NCBI GenBank assembly: GCA_942492025.1
Contig: CALODJ010000008.1
Coordinates: forward strand, 496,001 to 560,000
DNA: 64,000 bases
Direction of reading: 5' to 3'
From: JABDQW01 sp942492025
GTDB lineage: Bacteria; Pseudomonadota; Gammaproteobacteria; SZUA-229
This document shows positions 1-8,036 of the stretch, piece by piece. Made by a program: the position numbers and the translations under genes. The notes under the pieces were generated by a model. That model saw nothing but the letters and a program-made list of their open reading frames with translations. It made no database searches and was not told the origin of the DNA. The stretch's first letter is position 1. Each line of letters begins with the position of its first letter.

Positions 1-182
1 ACCCAAGCTTCACCATTCTGTTCGACAAGGACAGCAAGGTGTCCAACAGCTTCAGGGTCAACGGCCTGCCGACAACCTACCTTCTCGACAAACAGGGCAA
101 TATTCGTTACCGCGCCATCGGCGGTCGCGAATTCGATCATCCCGAGGTCGAAAAACAGATCAGGCAGTTGATGCAGGAGTAG
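1..182 (+). CDS. Thioredoxin-like (TlpA/ResA-type) protein, C-terminal fragment
   Basis: Only the last 59 codons lie in the window; the frame is open from base 3 to the TAG at 180-182. The fragment carries the motif GLPTTYLLDKQGNI, the cis-proline loop and following strand of thioredoxin-fold TlpA/ResA/DsbE proteins, and ends in a charged C-terminal helix. These proteins are normally membrane-anchored or periplasmic thiol-disulfide reductants for cytochrome c or envelope proteins. The CXXC active site and any signal peptide would lie upstream of the window, so the exact subfamily cannot be fixed. Confidence 0.8.
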   Translation, partial: PSFTILFDKDSKVSNSFRVNGLPTTYLLDKQGNIRYRAIGGREFDHPEVEKQIRQLMQE

Positions 183-282
183 ACTGGAGCAACAATCGCT
201 GATGTGCAATTACCCCGAGATACCCTTCCCATACAGGCCTGACCGGCTCATACAGAACACGATACAGAAAGTTTTCTCTCAC

Positions 283-404
283 ATGCGTATATGTTACGTT
301 GTCTGTTGATGGAATCGATGAGATCGACCGTAGGGTGCGCCATGCGCACCGAAACCAGTACAATTGAGCACATTCCTGTCTCACGGCGCGCACAGCGCAC
401 CCTG
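283..404. repeat. GTGCGC palindromic repeat, copy 1, with upstream module
   Basis: Bases 330-404 hold the imperfect inverted repeat that recurs through the window: left arm GTAGGGTGCGCCATGCGCACC, central spacer, right arm ending GCGCACCCTGC. The 45 bases before it (283-329, containing GTTGATG) resemble the A/T-rich leader seen before copies 3, 5, 6 and 9. Just after it, 420-440 reads CGCAAAGACGCAAGGACCGC, a fragment of another common repeat. I see no gene elsewhere in the 183-580 gap. Confidence 0.8.
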
Positions 405-580
405 CAATTTCAAACTTTATCTCGCAAAGACGCAAGGACCGCAAAATTAGTTAAAACAATGATTCTGTTGAAGTCACTTTATCATCACAACATCCTGGCG
501 TTCTCAGCGCCTTTGCAAGAAAAATAACTTACATCGGCCATTAACGACGACGTGATGCACCCAGTACGTATCAATACCTG

Positions 581-1462
581 ATGACACATCTGCTCGAAGC
601 GATTGATCTGGTCAAAACCTTTCCCGGAGTGCGTGCCGTCGACGGCGTCAGCTTTGAAGTGCAACGGGGCCAGTGCTTTGGTCTGCTCGGGCCCAACGGC
701 GCCGGTAAAACCACAACCATGGAGATGCTCGAAGGCATTTCGCAACCACGATCAGGACAAATCCTCTATCAAGGTCGTATACTCGACAGAAGTTTCCGCG
801 AGGAAATCGGTATCCAGTTCCAGAGCACCGCCTTACAGGATTACCAGACCGTAGGTGAATCATTGAACATGTTTTCAAGCCTGTATCGCCAATCAGCCGA
901 TATCGATGAATTGATCGGGCTGTGCAACCTCGAGGACATACTCGATCGTGACACCCGAAAACTCTCGGGTGGCCAGCGTCAACGCCTGTTGCTGGCGATC
1001 GCACTGGTCAATAACCCCAGACTGGTGTTTCTCGATGAACCGACCACTGGTCTGGACCCGCAGGCCCGGCGCAACTTCTGGGGCCTGATCGAGATGGTGT
1101 TGCAACGCGGTAAGACGGTGGTGATGACAACCCACTACATGGAAGAAGCACAGCGTTTGTGTGACGAAATCGTGATCGTCGACCAGGGCCGTATCATTGC
1201 CAGCGGCGAACCCCTGACCCTCGTCAGGGACCACTTGCCCGCCGTCATCGCACGCCTGCCCGCAAACGCCTGGCCAGAAAATCTGCGCCTGCCCGAGAAC
1301 AGCGAACTGCGCAACGGTTTCATCGAAATTTTTGCCGATGAAGAACACCTGCTGCTGGACCAACTCGAGCGTTCGGGTGCCAATCTCGGTGAGCTCAAAA
1401 TCGAGGCACCGAACCTGGAAGACCTGTTCCTCAAACTCACTGGTCATGACTTGCGAAGTTAG
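581..1462 (+). CDS. ABC transporter ATP-binding protein (ABC-2/DrrA-like exporter)
   Basis: Cytoplasmic ATPase of 293 aa that would power the permease encoded next (1566-2588). Walker A GPNGAGKTT is at residues 37-45, the signature LSGGQ at 128-132, Walker B RLVFLDEP at about 147-154, and a switch-histidine TTHYMEEA follows. The short form with a C-terminal extension of about 80 aa after the switch is usual for ABC-2 exporters of the DrrA/NodI/CcmA type. The substrate cannot be told from sequence. The ATG at 581 gives a normal N-terminus (LLEAIDLVKTFPG). A gap of 103 nt separates it from the permease, long for a two-gene transporter, and the gap carries a matching ATCTCAT/ATGAGAT pair. Confidence 0.9.
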   Translation: MTHLLEAIDLVKTFPGVRAVDGVSFEVQRGQCFGLLGPNGAGKTTTMEMLEGISQPRSGQILYQGRILDRSFREEIGIQFQSTALQDYQTVGESLNMFSSLYRQSADIDELIGLCNLEDILDRDTRKLSGGQRQRLLLAIALVNNPRLVFLDEPTTGLDPQARRNFWGLIEMVLQRGKTVVMTTHYMEEAQRLCDEIVIVDQGRIIASGEPLTLVRDHLPAVIARLPANAWPENLRLPENSELRNGFIEIFADEEHLLLDQLERSGANLGELKIEAPNLEDLFLKLTGHDLRS

Positions 1463-1565
1463 CAACAGCATCATCTCATGAGTTTATTCCGCTTTGCTCC
1501 ACGCCGTCGTTCCTGCGCGTTTCCAGCAGGAACCATTCCACAAATGAGATAACAAACATCAAATC

Positions 1566-2588
1566 ATGTGGCAACGCATCCTGGCAATACTGCGCGCACG
1601 CAATCGCGAGTTCTACCGCGATCGCGCCGGTCTGGGCTGGAACATCATCATGCCGGTCGTGTTTGTGTTCGGCTTCGCGTTGATATTCAGCGGCGAGCCT
1701 CAGGACATGTTCAAGGTCGGTATCCTGACGAAACAGCAAGCGGTAACAAAGACAGCATCACCCTTCATTAACACCCAACATATCGACTTCATCAAAATGG
1801 ACAACGTTGAAGATGCGATCACCAAGGTCGATCGCCACCAGCTCGACCTATTGCTGGATACCACAGAGTCGCACCGTTACTGGGTTAATGAGCATTCACA
1901 AAAAGGCTATCTGTCCGAGCGCCTGATGCTGGCAGCCTATACCGAGGCAGGAGGCCCGCCACCGCAGCGGCAAACGGTCAGCGGACAGGCGCTGCGCTAT
2001 GTTGACTGGGTGATACCGGGTATCCTGGCGATGAACATGATGTTCAGCTGTTTCTGGGGCGTCGGCTGGGTCATCGTGCGTTACCGTAAGAACGGTGTGC
2101 TCAGGCGACTGCAGGCTACACCCCTGAGCGCTTTCGAATTCCTCTCCGCGCAGGTACTGTCACGACTCATCGTGGTACTGTCCGCAACCACCGTCGTTTA
2201 CGTCGGCGCCGACCTGTTCCTTGATTTCGTCATGCGCGGTTCGTACCTGGCCTTGTTTGTGGTGTACGTCACTGGTGCCATGTGTCTGATCAGTATGGGG
2301 CTGATCATCGCCGCCCGCCTGCGCACTGAGGAACTCGCTGATGGACTCCTGAACGTATTTTCCTGGCCGATGCTGTTGCTGTCGGGTGTCTGGTTCTCGA
2401 TGGAAGGTACCAGCGCCGCCGCGCAGTTTCTGTCTGAGTTAATGCCGCTGACCCATCTGGTGAATGCTGCGCGTGCAGTGATGGTCGACGGTGCCGGTGT
2501 GATCCAGGTGCTGCCTGAAATTGCGCTACTCGGCAGCATGGGCTTGATACTGTTGTTAATCGCAGCCATGCTGTTCCGGTGGGATTGA
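1566..2588 (+). CDS. ABC-2 type transporter permease
   Basis: Membrane partner (340 aa) of the ATPase just upstream. One hydrophobic segment lies at about 25-42, then an extracytoplasmic domain of about 100 aa, then five more segments between about 145 and 336. That is the ABC2_membrane_3/DrrB-like layout with a periplasmic insertion. The conserved ABC-2 stretch with YRKNGVLRRLQATPLS lies at about 173-188. The substrate is unknown: lipid, drug or polysaccharide export are all possible. Start ATG at 1566. Confidence 0.88.
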   Translation: MWQRILAILRARNREFYRDRAGLGWNIIMPVVFVFGFALIFSGEPQDMFKVGILTKQQAVTKTASPFINTQHIDFIKMDNVEDAITKVDRHQLDLLLDTTESHRYWVNEHSQKGYLSERLMLAAYTEAGGPPPQRQTVSGQALRYVDWVIPGILAMNMMFSCFWGVGWVIVRYRKNGVLRRLQATPLSAFEFLSAQVLSRLIVVLSATTVVYVGADLFLDFVMRGSYLALFVVYVTGAMCLISMGLIIAARLRTEELADGLLNVFSWPMLLLSGVWFSMEGTSAAAQFLSELMPLTHLVNAARAVMVDGAGVIQVLPEIALLGSMGLILLLIAAMLFRWD

Positions 2589-2791
2589 TCGAGCCCACAT
2601 CGGGGCTACAATCAACGACGTTGATCGCGACTTCAGGGCGACAACTCCGTTTAGCCCATCATCAGGGAATCCGCGCGCCAGGTCTTACTCTGTTAATGCA
2701 TTTCCACGGTATTAAACGTTTGACCCTCGCCTCTAATCGTTACATTATGTCGGGAGTAGGTATCTATTGGAGAAACCGGCGTGAACATACA

Positions 2792-3355
2792 ATGATACAG
2801 CCATTAACAAGGTACTATACACTAATACTGCTTTTACTCGCCTTACCTGCGACTGTATTTTGCGATCAAAAACCACCCGCGCCTGCCGGGTTTAGCTGGC
2901 ATGTCGCCAATAACGGTGTGGGTACATTTCTAAAGCCCGACAACTGGCATGTGCTGGAACAAACGAAAGGGAATACCAACGCACTATTTATCACACGAGA
3001 AAACATCGAGAAACAGGCTAAATTTGTTATCGGCTTCACCGTCAATCAGATAAGCGCCTACTCGAGCAACTCATCCATTAAAGCTTCACAATATGCCAAG
3101 CTGTACATTCAAAAAACGATCAACCAACATGAAGTGATAAGTTCAGGCGTGGTCAAGGACGGTGTTACCGATATGAACGTAGCGCGCGTTTTAGAGGACA
3201 AAGCAGGTGTCAGGACAATGACACACCACATTGCCATCGGTATGGATGATCGTGATGAATTGTATCTGGTGAGCTTTGAGGCGCCCGAGTCAGAGTGGGC
3301 GGCCTATGATGCAATAGCCGGTCAAATGTTTAACTACTTCATTCTCGGGTCATGA
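2792..3355 (+). CDS. Small exported protein of unknown function
   Basis: A 187-aa protein whose first 25 residues form a typical Sec signal (MIQPLTRYY, then LILLLLALPATVFCD, cleavage probably after ATVFC). I chose the ATG at 2792 although the frame is open from 2579, because the upstream 71 codons overlap the permease stop, look non-coding and would bury the signal peptide. The mature part is a single alpha/beta domain without cysteine pairs or transmembrane helices. I do not recognise the family; proteins of this length reacting to detergent or stress (PsbP/DUF1795-like) are a loose possibility. It is followed after 55 nt by the dehydrogenase gene. Confidence 0.65.
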   Translation: MIQPLTRYYTLILLLLALPATVFCDQKPPAPAGFSWHVANNGVGTFLKPDNWHVLEQTKGNTNALFITRENIEKQAKFVIGFTVNQISAYSSNSSIKASQYAKLYIQKTINQHEVISSGVVKDGVTDMNVARVLEDKAGVRTMTHHIAIGMDDRDELYLVSFEAPESEWAAYDAIAGQMFNYFILGS

Positions 3356-3410
3356 GAAGGAAAAAAATCTTGCACACAGACAGAGTTTAGTCCTGAATTC
3401 AAACGTTTAT

Positions 3411-4544
3411 ATGACTGATATATTCAAATTTGCTGACGAACTGGGACCGCTAAAAGTCATACATGTCTACGAACCCTCGGTCAACCTGAAGGCCGTGCTG
3501 GTGGTGGACAATGTGGCCAAGGGGCCTTCCATCGGCGGCGTGCGTATGGCGGCCGATGTCAGCACCGAGGAATGTATGCGGCTGGCGCGCGCGATGACAT
3601 TCAAGAATGCAGCCGCCGGCCTGCCCCACGGCGGCGGCAAAGCCGTGCTCTACGGCGATCCGAAAATGCCGAAGACCGAGAAGGAACAGCTAATCCGTGC
3701 CCTCGCCAATGCTCTTCGTAACGAGAATACCTATATCTTTGCACCCGACATGGGGACTGATGAAGAATGCATGGCCTGGGTCAGGGACGAAATCGGTCGC
3801 GTGGTGGGCCTGCCACGTGAAATCGGCGGCATTCCTCTGGATGAAATCGGCGCCACCGGTTTTGGCCTCAGTCACGTGGTCGACGTTGCACTGAACTACT
3901 GTGACTTTGAGTTGCCCGGTGCACGCCTGGTTGTACAGGGCTTTGGTGCGGTCGGTAAACACACCACCCGTTTCCTGTCCCGGCAAGGGGCTGCGCTGGT
4001 CGCCGTAGCGGACTCGCACGGCGCCATCCATAATCCGGAGGGTCTCGATGTCGACAAACTGATCCGGCTCAAGAGCGAAGGCAAGTGCGTCACCGATTAC
4101 CTCGATGCGAAAAAACTCGCACGGGATGATGTCATCGATGTCGAGTGCGATATCTGGATCCCGGCGGCGCGCCCGGATGTGGTGCATGAAGACAACGTCA
4201 ACCGGCTCAATACCCGCCTAGTGGTTGAAGGCGCGAATATTCCGTTCACCCACGGCGCAGAAAAAATATTGCACGACAAGGGCGTGCTCTGTGTTCCCGA
4301 CTTCATCGCCAACGCCGGCGGTGTAATCTGCGCCGCGATGGAGTACCAGGGTGCCAGCCAGGCAGCGGCGCTGGCAAGCATCGAAGAAAAACTGCGACGT
4401 AATACCGAGCAGGTGCTGGAAGCCGTCAAACACAAAAAAGTACTGCCGCGCCAAGCGGCCAAAGACATGGCCTTGCAGCGTATTAAAAGAGCCATGAGTT
4501 TCCGACGCTATTCGTTATTCTCATGTGGGCCCAAATTCATCTAA
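3411..4544 (+). CDS. Glu/Leu/Phe/Val dehydrogenase family protein
   Basis: NAD(P)-dependent amino acid dehydrogenase (377 aa) that would deaminate a branched-chain or aromatic amino acid to the 2-oxoacid plus ammonium. Visible catalytic elements are K65 and K77 (in GLPHGGGKAVL), D113 in FAPDMGTDEE, and the dinucleotide fold GFGAVG at about 176-181. Length and the GLPHGGGK context fit the short hexameric leucine/valine/phenylalanine dehydrogenases rather than the 450-aa glutamate enzymes. The last dozen residues (SFRRYSLFSCGPKFI) look like an unusual tail. The 2-oxoacid:ferredoxin oxidoreductase genes downstream suggest the product is passed to oxidative decarboxylation. The specific substrate is inferred only. 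Confidence 0.88.
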   Translation: MTDIFKFADELGPLKVIHVYEPSVNLKAVLVVDNVAKGPSIGGVRMAADVSTEECMRLARAMTFKNAAAGLPHGGGKAVLYGDPKMPKTEKEQLIRALANALRNENTYIFAPDMGTDEECMAWVRDEIGRVVGLPREIGGIPLDEIGATGFGLSHVVDVALNYCDFELPGARLVVQGFGAVGKHTTRFLSRQGAALVAVADSHGAIHNPEGLDVDKLIRLKSEGKCVTDYLDAKKLARDDVIDVECDIWIPAARPDVVHEDNVNRLNTRLVVEGANIPFTHGAEKILHDKGVLCVPDFIANAGGVICAAMEYQGASQAAALASIEEKLRRNTEQVLEAVKHKKVLPRQAAKDMALQRIKRAMSFRRYSLFSCGPKFI

Positions 4545-4600
4545 TGATCACACCGATTTTTAACACAGCGGATCTCGAGCCGCTGCGGTCCCACTTAAGT

Positions 4601-4705
4601 GCCATCACGGCATGTTTTTACTTACGCGTCATCCCGGCATGTTTCCACTTTTTCGTCATCCCGGCATGTTTCCACTTTTTCGTCATCCCGGCATGTTTTT
4701 GGCCG
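4601..4705. repeat. 27-bp tandem repeats ending in a CCCGGC hairpin
   Basis: Units of 27 bp built on GTCATCCCGGCATGTTTCC stand at 4628-4654 and 4655-4681 (identical). A degenerate unit precedes at 4601-4627, and a partial one at 4682-4700 runs into TGGCCGGGATCCAG. The last unit can fold CCCGGC-loop-GCCGGG, a widespread proteobacterial intergenic hairpin. An open frame reading through the array gives repeated FFVIPACF units and is not a gene. The rest of the 4545-4914 gap holds only the next repeat. Confidence 0.85.
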
Positions 4706-4775
4706 GGATCCAGTGACTTGAGACGATCGATGCCTGCCTCCGCAGACACGGCGAGCATGCTACCGATTACAGTTC

Positions 4776-4836
4776 GTAGGGTTCGCCATGCGCACCACGG
4801 ATCTTCAGGTTGCTGGCTCGTTCCGGCGCACCCTAC
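4776..4836. repeat. GTGCGC palindromic repeat, copy 2 (diverged)
   Basis: Short, diverged copy of the window-wide inverted repeat: GTAGGGTTCGCCATGCGCACC on the left and CCGGCGCACCCTAC on the right, with a spacer of about 27 nt. It lies between the dehydrogenase gene and the oxidoreductase operon, on the 3' side of the former. Confidence 0.75.
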
Positions 4837-4914
4837 GGTCAAGAGTAACGAAGGTGATGCCTTTCGCACCAACGCGGGCTTGGAGCGCATTAGTGCTCTG
4901 AGGATGTTCTAAGC

Positions 4915-5847
4915 ATGTATCGCATACGTTTTCACGGTCGTGGTGGCCAGGGCATGAAAACCGCCAGCCGCATTCTGGGTACGGCCTTTTTTCTGCAGGG
5001 CTACGAAGTTCAGGATGCGCCCCGCTACGGCGCCGAACGCCGTGGCGCACCGATCTTTGCCTATGTGCGCGCCGATCAACAGCCGATCTTCGAACGCGGC
5101 ATCATCACCCAACCCGATCTGGTGATCGTAGCCGACGACAGCCTGGTTCCGGTACCCGCTGCCGGTGTACTCACGGGTGCGGACGCACACACAGTGATGC
5201 TGATCAACAGCGATGAAACCACAGCAACCTGGCAGCATCGCCTGAACCTTGCCAGCAGCATAATCACCCTACCGGCAGAAGCTCTGGAGCGCGACGAGCT
5301 GCGTTTTATCGGTGCCACCTGTACCGGCGCTGCCGCGCGCCTGCTGGGCGTGATTTCGCGCGACAATTTGCAGCAAGCGATCGAACAGGAACTGGCGCAA
5401 CTGGGTGACGCGATTATCGAGAAAAACCTTTCCCGGGCAAGCCTGGCCTACGACAGCATGCAGGGCCATCAAGGCTGCGTACAAACAGCAGCCGAAGCAA
5501 ACGCCGTTGACTATCACAAACCGGCCTGGATCGAACTGCCGTTTGATGACGCGCGCATCTCGGCACCGGACATTCATGCCGCAGCCAATAGCGTGAAAAT
5601 ACGCACCGGCCTGTGGCGCACGCTGCGCCCGGTGATCGATTATGCACGCTGCAGCCGGTGCTGGTGGGTGTGCAGCACCTTCTGCCCGGATGGCGCCATC
5701 AAGGTCGACGATAAAACGCCGGTGATCGATTACGACCACTGCAAAGGTTGCATGGTCTGTGTCGCCCAGTGTCCACCGCACGCCATTGAAGCGATACCCG
5801 AGGAACAGGCCAAACAGCAGGAAGCCGAACTGGAGACACCAGCATGA
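4915..5847 (+). CDS. 2-oxoacid:ferredoxin oxidoreductase, fused gamma and delta (ferredoxin) subunits
   Basis: A 310-aa protein joining two subunits that are often separate. Residues 1 to about 190 are the gamma domain (N-terminal RFHGRGGQGMKTASRI, which contacts the CoA side of the complex). Residues from about 240 on are a two-cluster ferredoxin domain with motifs CSRCWWVCSTFCPDGAI and CKGCMVCVAQCPPHAI, giving eight cysteines for two [4Fe-4S] clusters. It would carry electrons from the TPP centre to ferredoxin. The stop overlaps the alpha-subunit start by 4 nt (ATGA), so the genes are translationally coupled. The spacing CSRCWWVC is normal for this family. Confidence 0.92.
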   Translation: MYRIRFHGRGGQGMKTASRILGTAFFLQGYEVQDAPRYGAERRGAPIFAYVRADQQPIFERGIITQPDLVIVADDSLVPVPAAGVLTGADAHTVMLINSDETTATWQHRLNLASSIITLPAEALERDELRFIGATCTGAAARLLGVISRDNLQQAIEQELAQLGDAIIEKNLSRASLAYDSMQGHQGCVQTAAEANAVDYHKPAWIELPFDDARISAPDIHAAANSVKIRTGLWRTLRPVIDYARCSRCWWVCSTFCPDGAIKVDDKTPVIDYDHCKGCMVCVAQCPPHAIEAIPEEQAKQQEAELETPA

Positions 5848-7106
5848 CACGCAAGCTGTTGACCGGAAATGGTGCCGCCGCCTGGGGCGCACGGCTGGCG
5901 GCGACCGACTATATTCCGGCCTTTCCGATCACGCCGCAGACCGAAATCATCGAAACGCTCTCCACCTGGATCGACCAGGGCGACTTGGATGCCCGCATGG
6001 TCACGATGGAGTCCGAGCACTCCATGATCACAGCCGCAGCCGCAGCTGCCGCCAGCGGTATCCGTGTGTTTAGCGCAACTTCCAGCCAGGGGCTGCTGTA
6101 CGGCATGGAAATGCTCTACACCGTCAGCGGCTGGCGCGCCCCGTTCGTGCTGGTCAATGTCTCACGCGGACTGGCCTCGCCGATCACACTGGAACCGGAC
6201 CACAACGACATCATGGCCGCGCGCGACTGCGGCTTTCTGCAGATTCATTGCGCCACTTGCCAGGAGGTGCTCGACAGCACGCTGATGGCCTTTCGACTGG
6301 CCGAACACGAACACATTCGCCTGCCGGTGATCGTCAATATGGACGGCTTTTACCTGTCGTTCACCCGCGAACCGGTGGAGCTGCCCGAGGCGGCAGCAGC
6401 ACAGCGCTTTGTCGGTGACTACGATGCCGAGAACATCCGTTTTCGCGCCAGCGCTCCGGTCAGCCAGGCCGTGGCCGTGCTCGGCGGTGCACCCTATTCC
6501 TATTTTCGCTACGAGACTCACATGGCGGCGCAGCATGGACTGGCTGTCTACGACGAACTGAGCACGACCTTCGCGGAGCAGTTCGGGCGTGTCTACCCGG
6601 CCATCGACGCCTACCGCTGTGATGATGCCGACACCGCCTTCGTCATGCTGGGCTCGTTTGCGACCAAGGCACAGGCTGCGGTCGACCGGCTGCGCGAGGC
6701 CGGCCACCGCATTGGTCTGCTGCGACCGCGCCTGTTGCGCCCGTTCCCGGCCGAGCTGTTCCGCCGTTTGCTCGCCGGTATATCCGGTGTCGCCGTGATT
6801 GACCAGAACCTGTCCATGGGCATGGGTGGCGTGCTGCACGCCGAGCTGGCGGGTGCGCTCTATGGCCATGCGCGGGCACCGTCATGCTTGCTGAGTTTCA
6901 TCGGCGGGCTCGGCGGCCGCGACATCAGCCTGGAGGAGTTTTTTCAAATCGCCGAAGTCACCCGCACCGCCGTAGCCGAGCAACACACGCCGCCGCCCCG
7001 GCTGCTGTATACCGAACAGGAACTGCGCGAAATGCGCAAGCTGCAGGCGATCGCCAGCGTCGAGCGCGACGAACTGAACAACGCCGGAGGCCTGGAGCAT
7101 GACTGA
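5844..7106 (+). CDS. 2-oxoacid:ferredoxin oxidoreductase alpha subunit
   Basis: Alpha subunit (420 aa) of a pyruvate- or branched-chain 2-oxoacid:ferredoxin oxidoreductase. The N-terminus LLTGNGAAAWGARLAATDYI and the FPITPQTEIIE motif are the signature of the pyrimidine-binding domain that positions TPP; the segment around EHSMITAAAAAAASG is also conserved. The C-terminal half is the transketolase-C-like domain. Together with beta and gamma-delta it would convert a 2-oxoacid, CoA and oxidised ferredoxin to acyl-CoA, CO2 and reduced ferredoxin, or run in reverse. It overlaps both neighbours by a few bases. Substrate choice (pyruvate against isovalerate or aryl-pyruvate) is not readable by eye. 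Confidence 0.92.
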   Translation: MTRKLLTGNGAAAWGARLAATDYIPAFPITPQTEIIETLSTWIDQGDLDARMVTMESEHSMITAAAAAAASGIRVFSATSSQGLLYGMEMLYTVSGWRAPFVLVNVSRGLASPITLEPDHNDIMAARDCGFLQIHCATCQEVLDSTLMAFRLAEHEHIRLPVIVNMDGFYLSFTREPVELPEAAAAQRFVGDYDAENIRFRASAPVSQAVAVLGGAPYSYFRYETHMAAQHGLAVYDELSTTFAEQFGRVYPAIDAYRCDDADTAFVMLGSFATKAQAAVDRLREAGHRIGLLRPRLLRPFPAELFRRLLAGISGVAVIDQNLSMGMGGVLHAELAGALYGHARAPSCLLSFIGGLGGRDISLEEFFQIAEVTRTAVAEQHTPPPRLLYTEQELREMRKLQAIASVERDELNNAGGLEHD

Positions 7107-8022
7107 ACAAACCGTGACCCTGTATCGCAGCATGAAAGACCTGCCGTCGACCCATCTGCTCGGTACCGGTACACCGATGTGTGCCGGCTGCGGCGGGCTG
7201 GAAGCGCTGAACCAGTTGTACGACATCATCGGTGAAAAATCGGTGTTCATCAATGCTGCAGGCTGCATGACCCTGTTGTCGGTGTACCCGTTCACCCCGT
7301 TTCGCGGCTCCTGGCTTTACACCGCGATGGCCTCGGCACCAGCTGGTGCCCAGGGGGTTCGCGATGCACTGGATATCCTGATCAAGAAACAGCGCATGCC
7401 GGCTGACGAAGACATGCAGGTGGTCGTGCTAACCGGCGACGGCTCGGCGTATGGCATGGGACTATCGGCCACCTCCGGCGCGATCGAACGCAACCTCGAT
7501 TTTCTGTACATTTGTTACGACAACGAAGGTTATGGCAACACTGGCCAGCAGTTTTCTGCCGCCACACCACACGGCGCCAGAACATCGACCAGCACCGGTC
7601 GACGCGGTTATCCCGGCTTCAAGAAAGACCTGTTCGCGATATGGGCCGCGCACAAGCCCGCGTATGTTGCCACCGTCGCCGGCGCCGAACCGGTCGACCT
7701 GGCGCGCAAGATCGAAAAGGCGATGAGCATCAAAGGCCCGCGCCTGATCATTGCACTGTCACCCTGCCCCACCGGCTGGGATTACGACCCGCAGGACACC
7801 GTCACCATCGGCAAGCTGGCGGTCAAGACCGGGATCTGGCCACTGAAAGAATATATCGATGGTCAGGTCGTACACACCAAGCCACCCCGAGAGCGTAAAC
7901 CGGTCGAAGACTACCTGAAGCTGCAGGGGCGCTATAAACACCTGTTCGAACCCGAGCGCAACGAGCCGCTGATTACCGAGATCCAGCAAAAAGTCGACCG
8001 CTACTGGCACAATGTCGGCTAA
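7099..8022 (+). CDS. 2-oxoacid:ferredoxin oxidoreductase beta subunit (TPP-binding)
   Basis: Beta subunit of 307 aa carrying the TPP-binding motif, which begins TGDGSAYGMGL and ends about 30 residues later in DNEGYGNTGQ. Cysteines for the proximal [4Fe-4S] cluster are in PMCAGCGG near the N-terminus, in AAGCMTL, and in SPCPTGW later on. The C-terminal PVEDYLKLQGRYKHL segment is typical of PorB-type subunits. The start ATG at 7099 overlaps the alpha-subunit stop by 8 nt. The gene ends 14 nt before the acyl-CoA ligase, so all four are probably one transcript. Confidence 0.92.
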   Translation: MTEQTVTLYRSMKDLPSTHLLGTGTPMCAGCGGLEALNQLYDIIGEKSVFINAAGCMTLLSVYPFTPFRGSWLYTAMASAPAGAQGVRDALDILIKKQRMPADEDMQVVVLTGDGSAYGMGLSATSGAIERNLDFLYICYDNEGYGNTGQQFSAATPHGARTSTSTGRRGYPGFKKDLFAIWAAHKPAYVATVAGAEPVDLARKIEKAMSIKGPRLIIALSPCPTGWDYDPQDTVTIGKLAVKTGIWPLKEYIDGQVVHTKPPRERKPVEDYLKLQGRYKHLFEPERNEPLITEIQQKVDRYWHNVG

Positions 8023-8036
8023 CCCGGGTTCGAACC

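Noticed and set aside
4601..4705. Possible CRISPR array
   Set aside because: Units are directly adjacent with no spacers and no cas gene is in the window.
4523..4912. Open frame of 129 codons with repeated FFVIPACF units
   Set aside because: It reads through the 27-bp tandem repeats and a palindrome; the repetitive peptide is an artefact of the DNA repeat.
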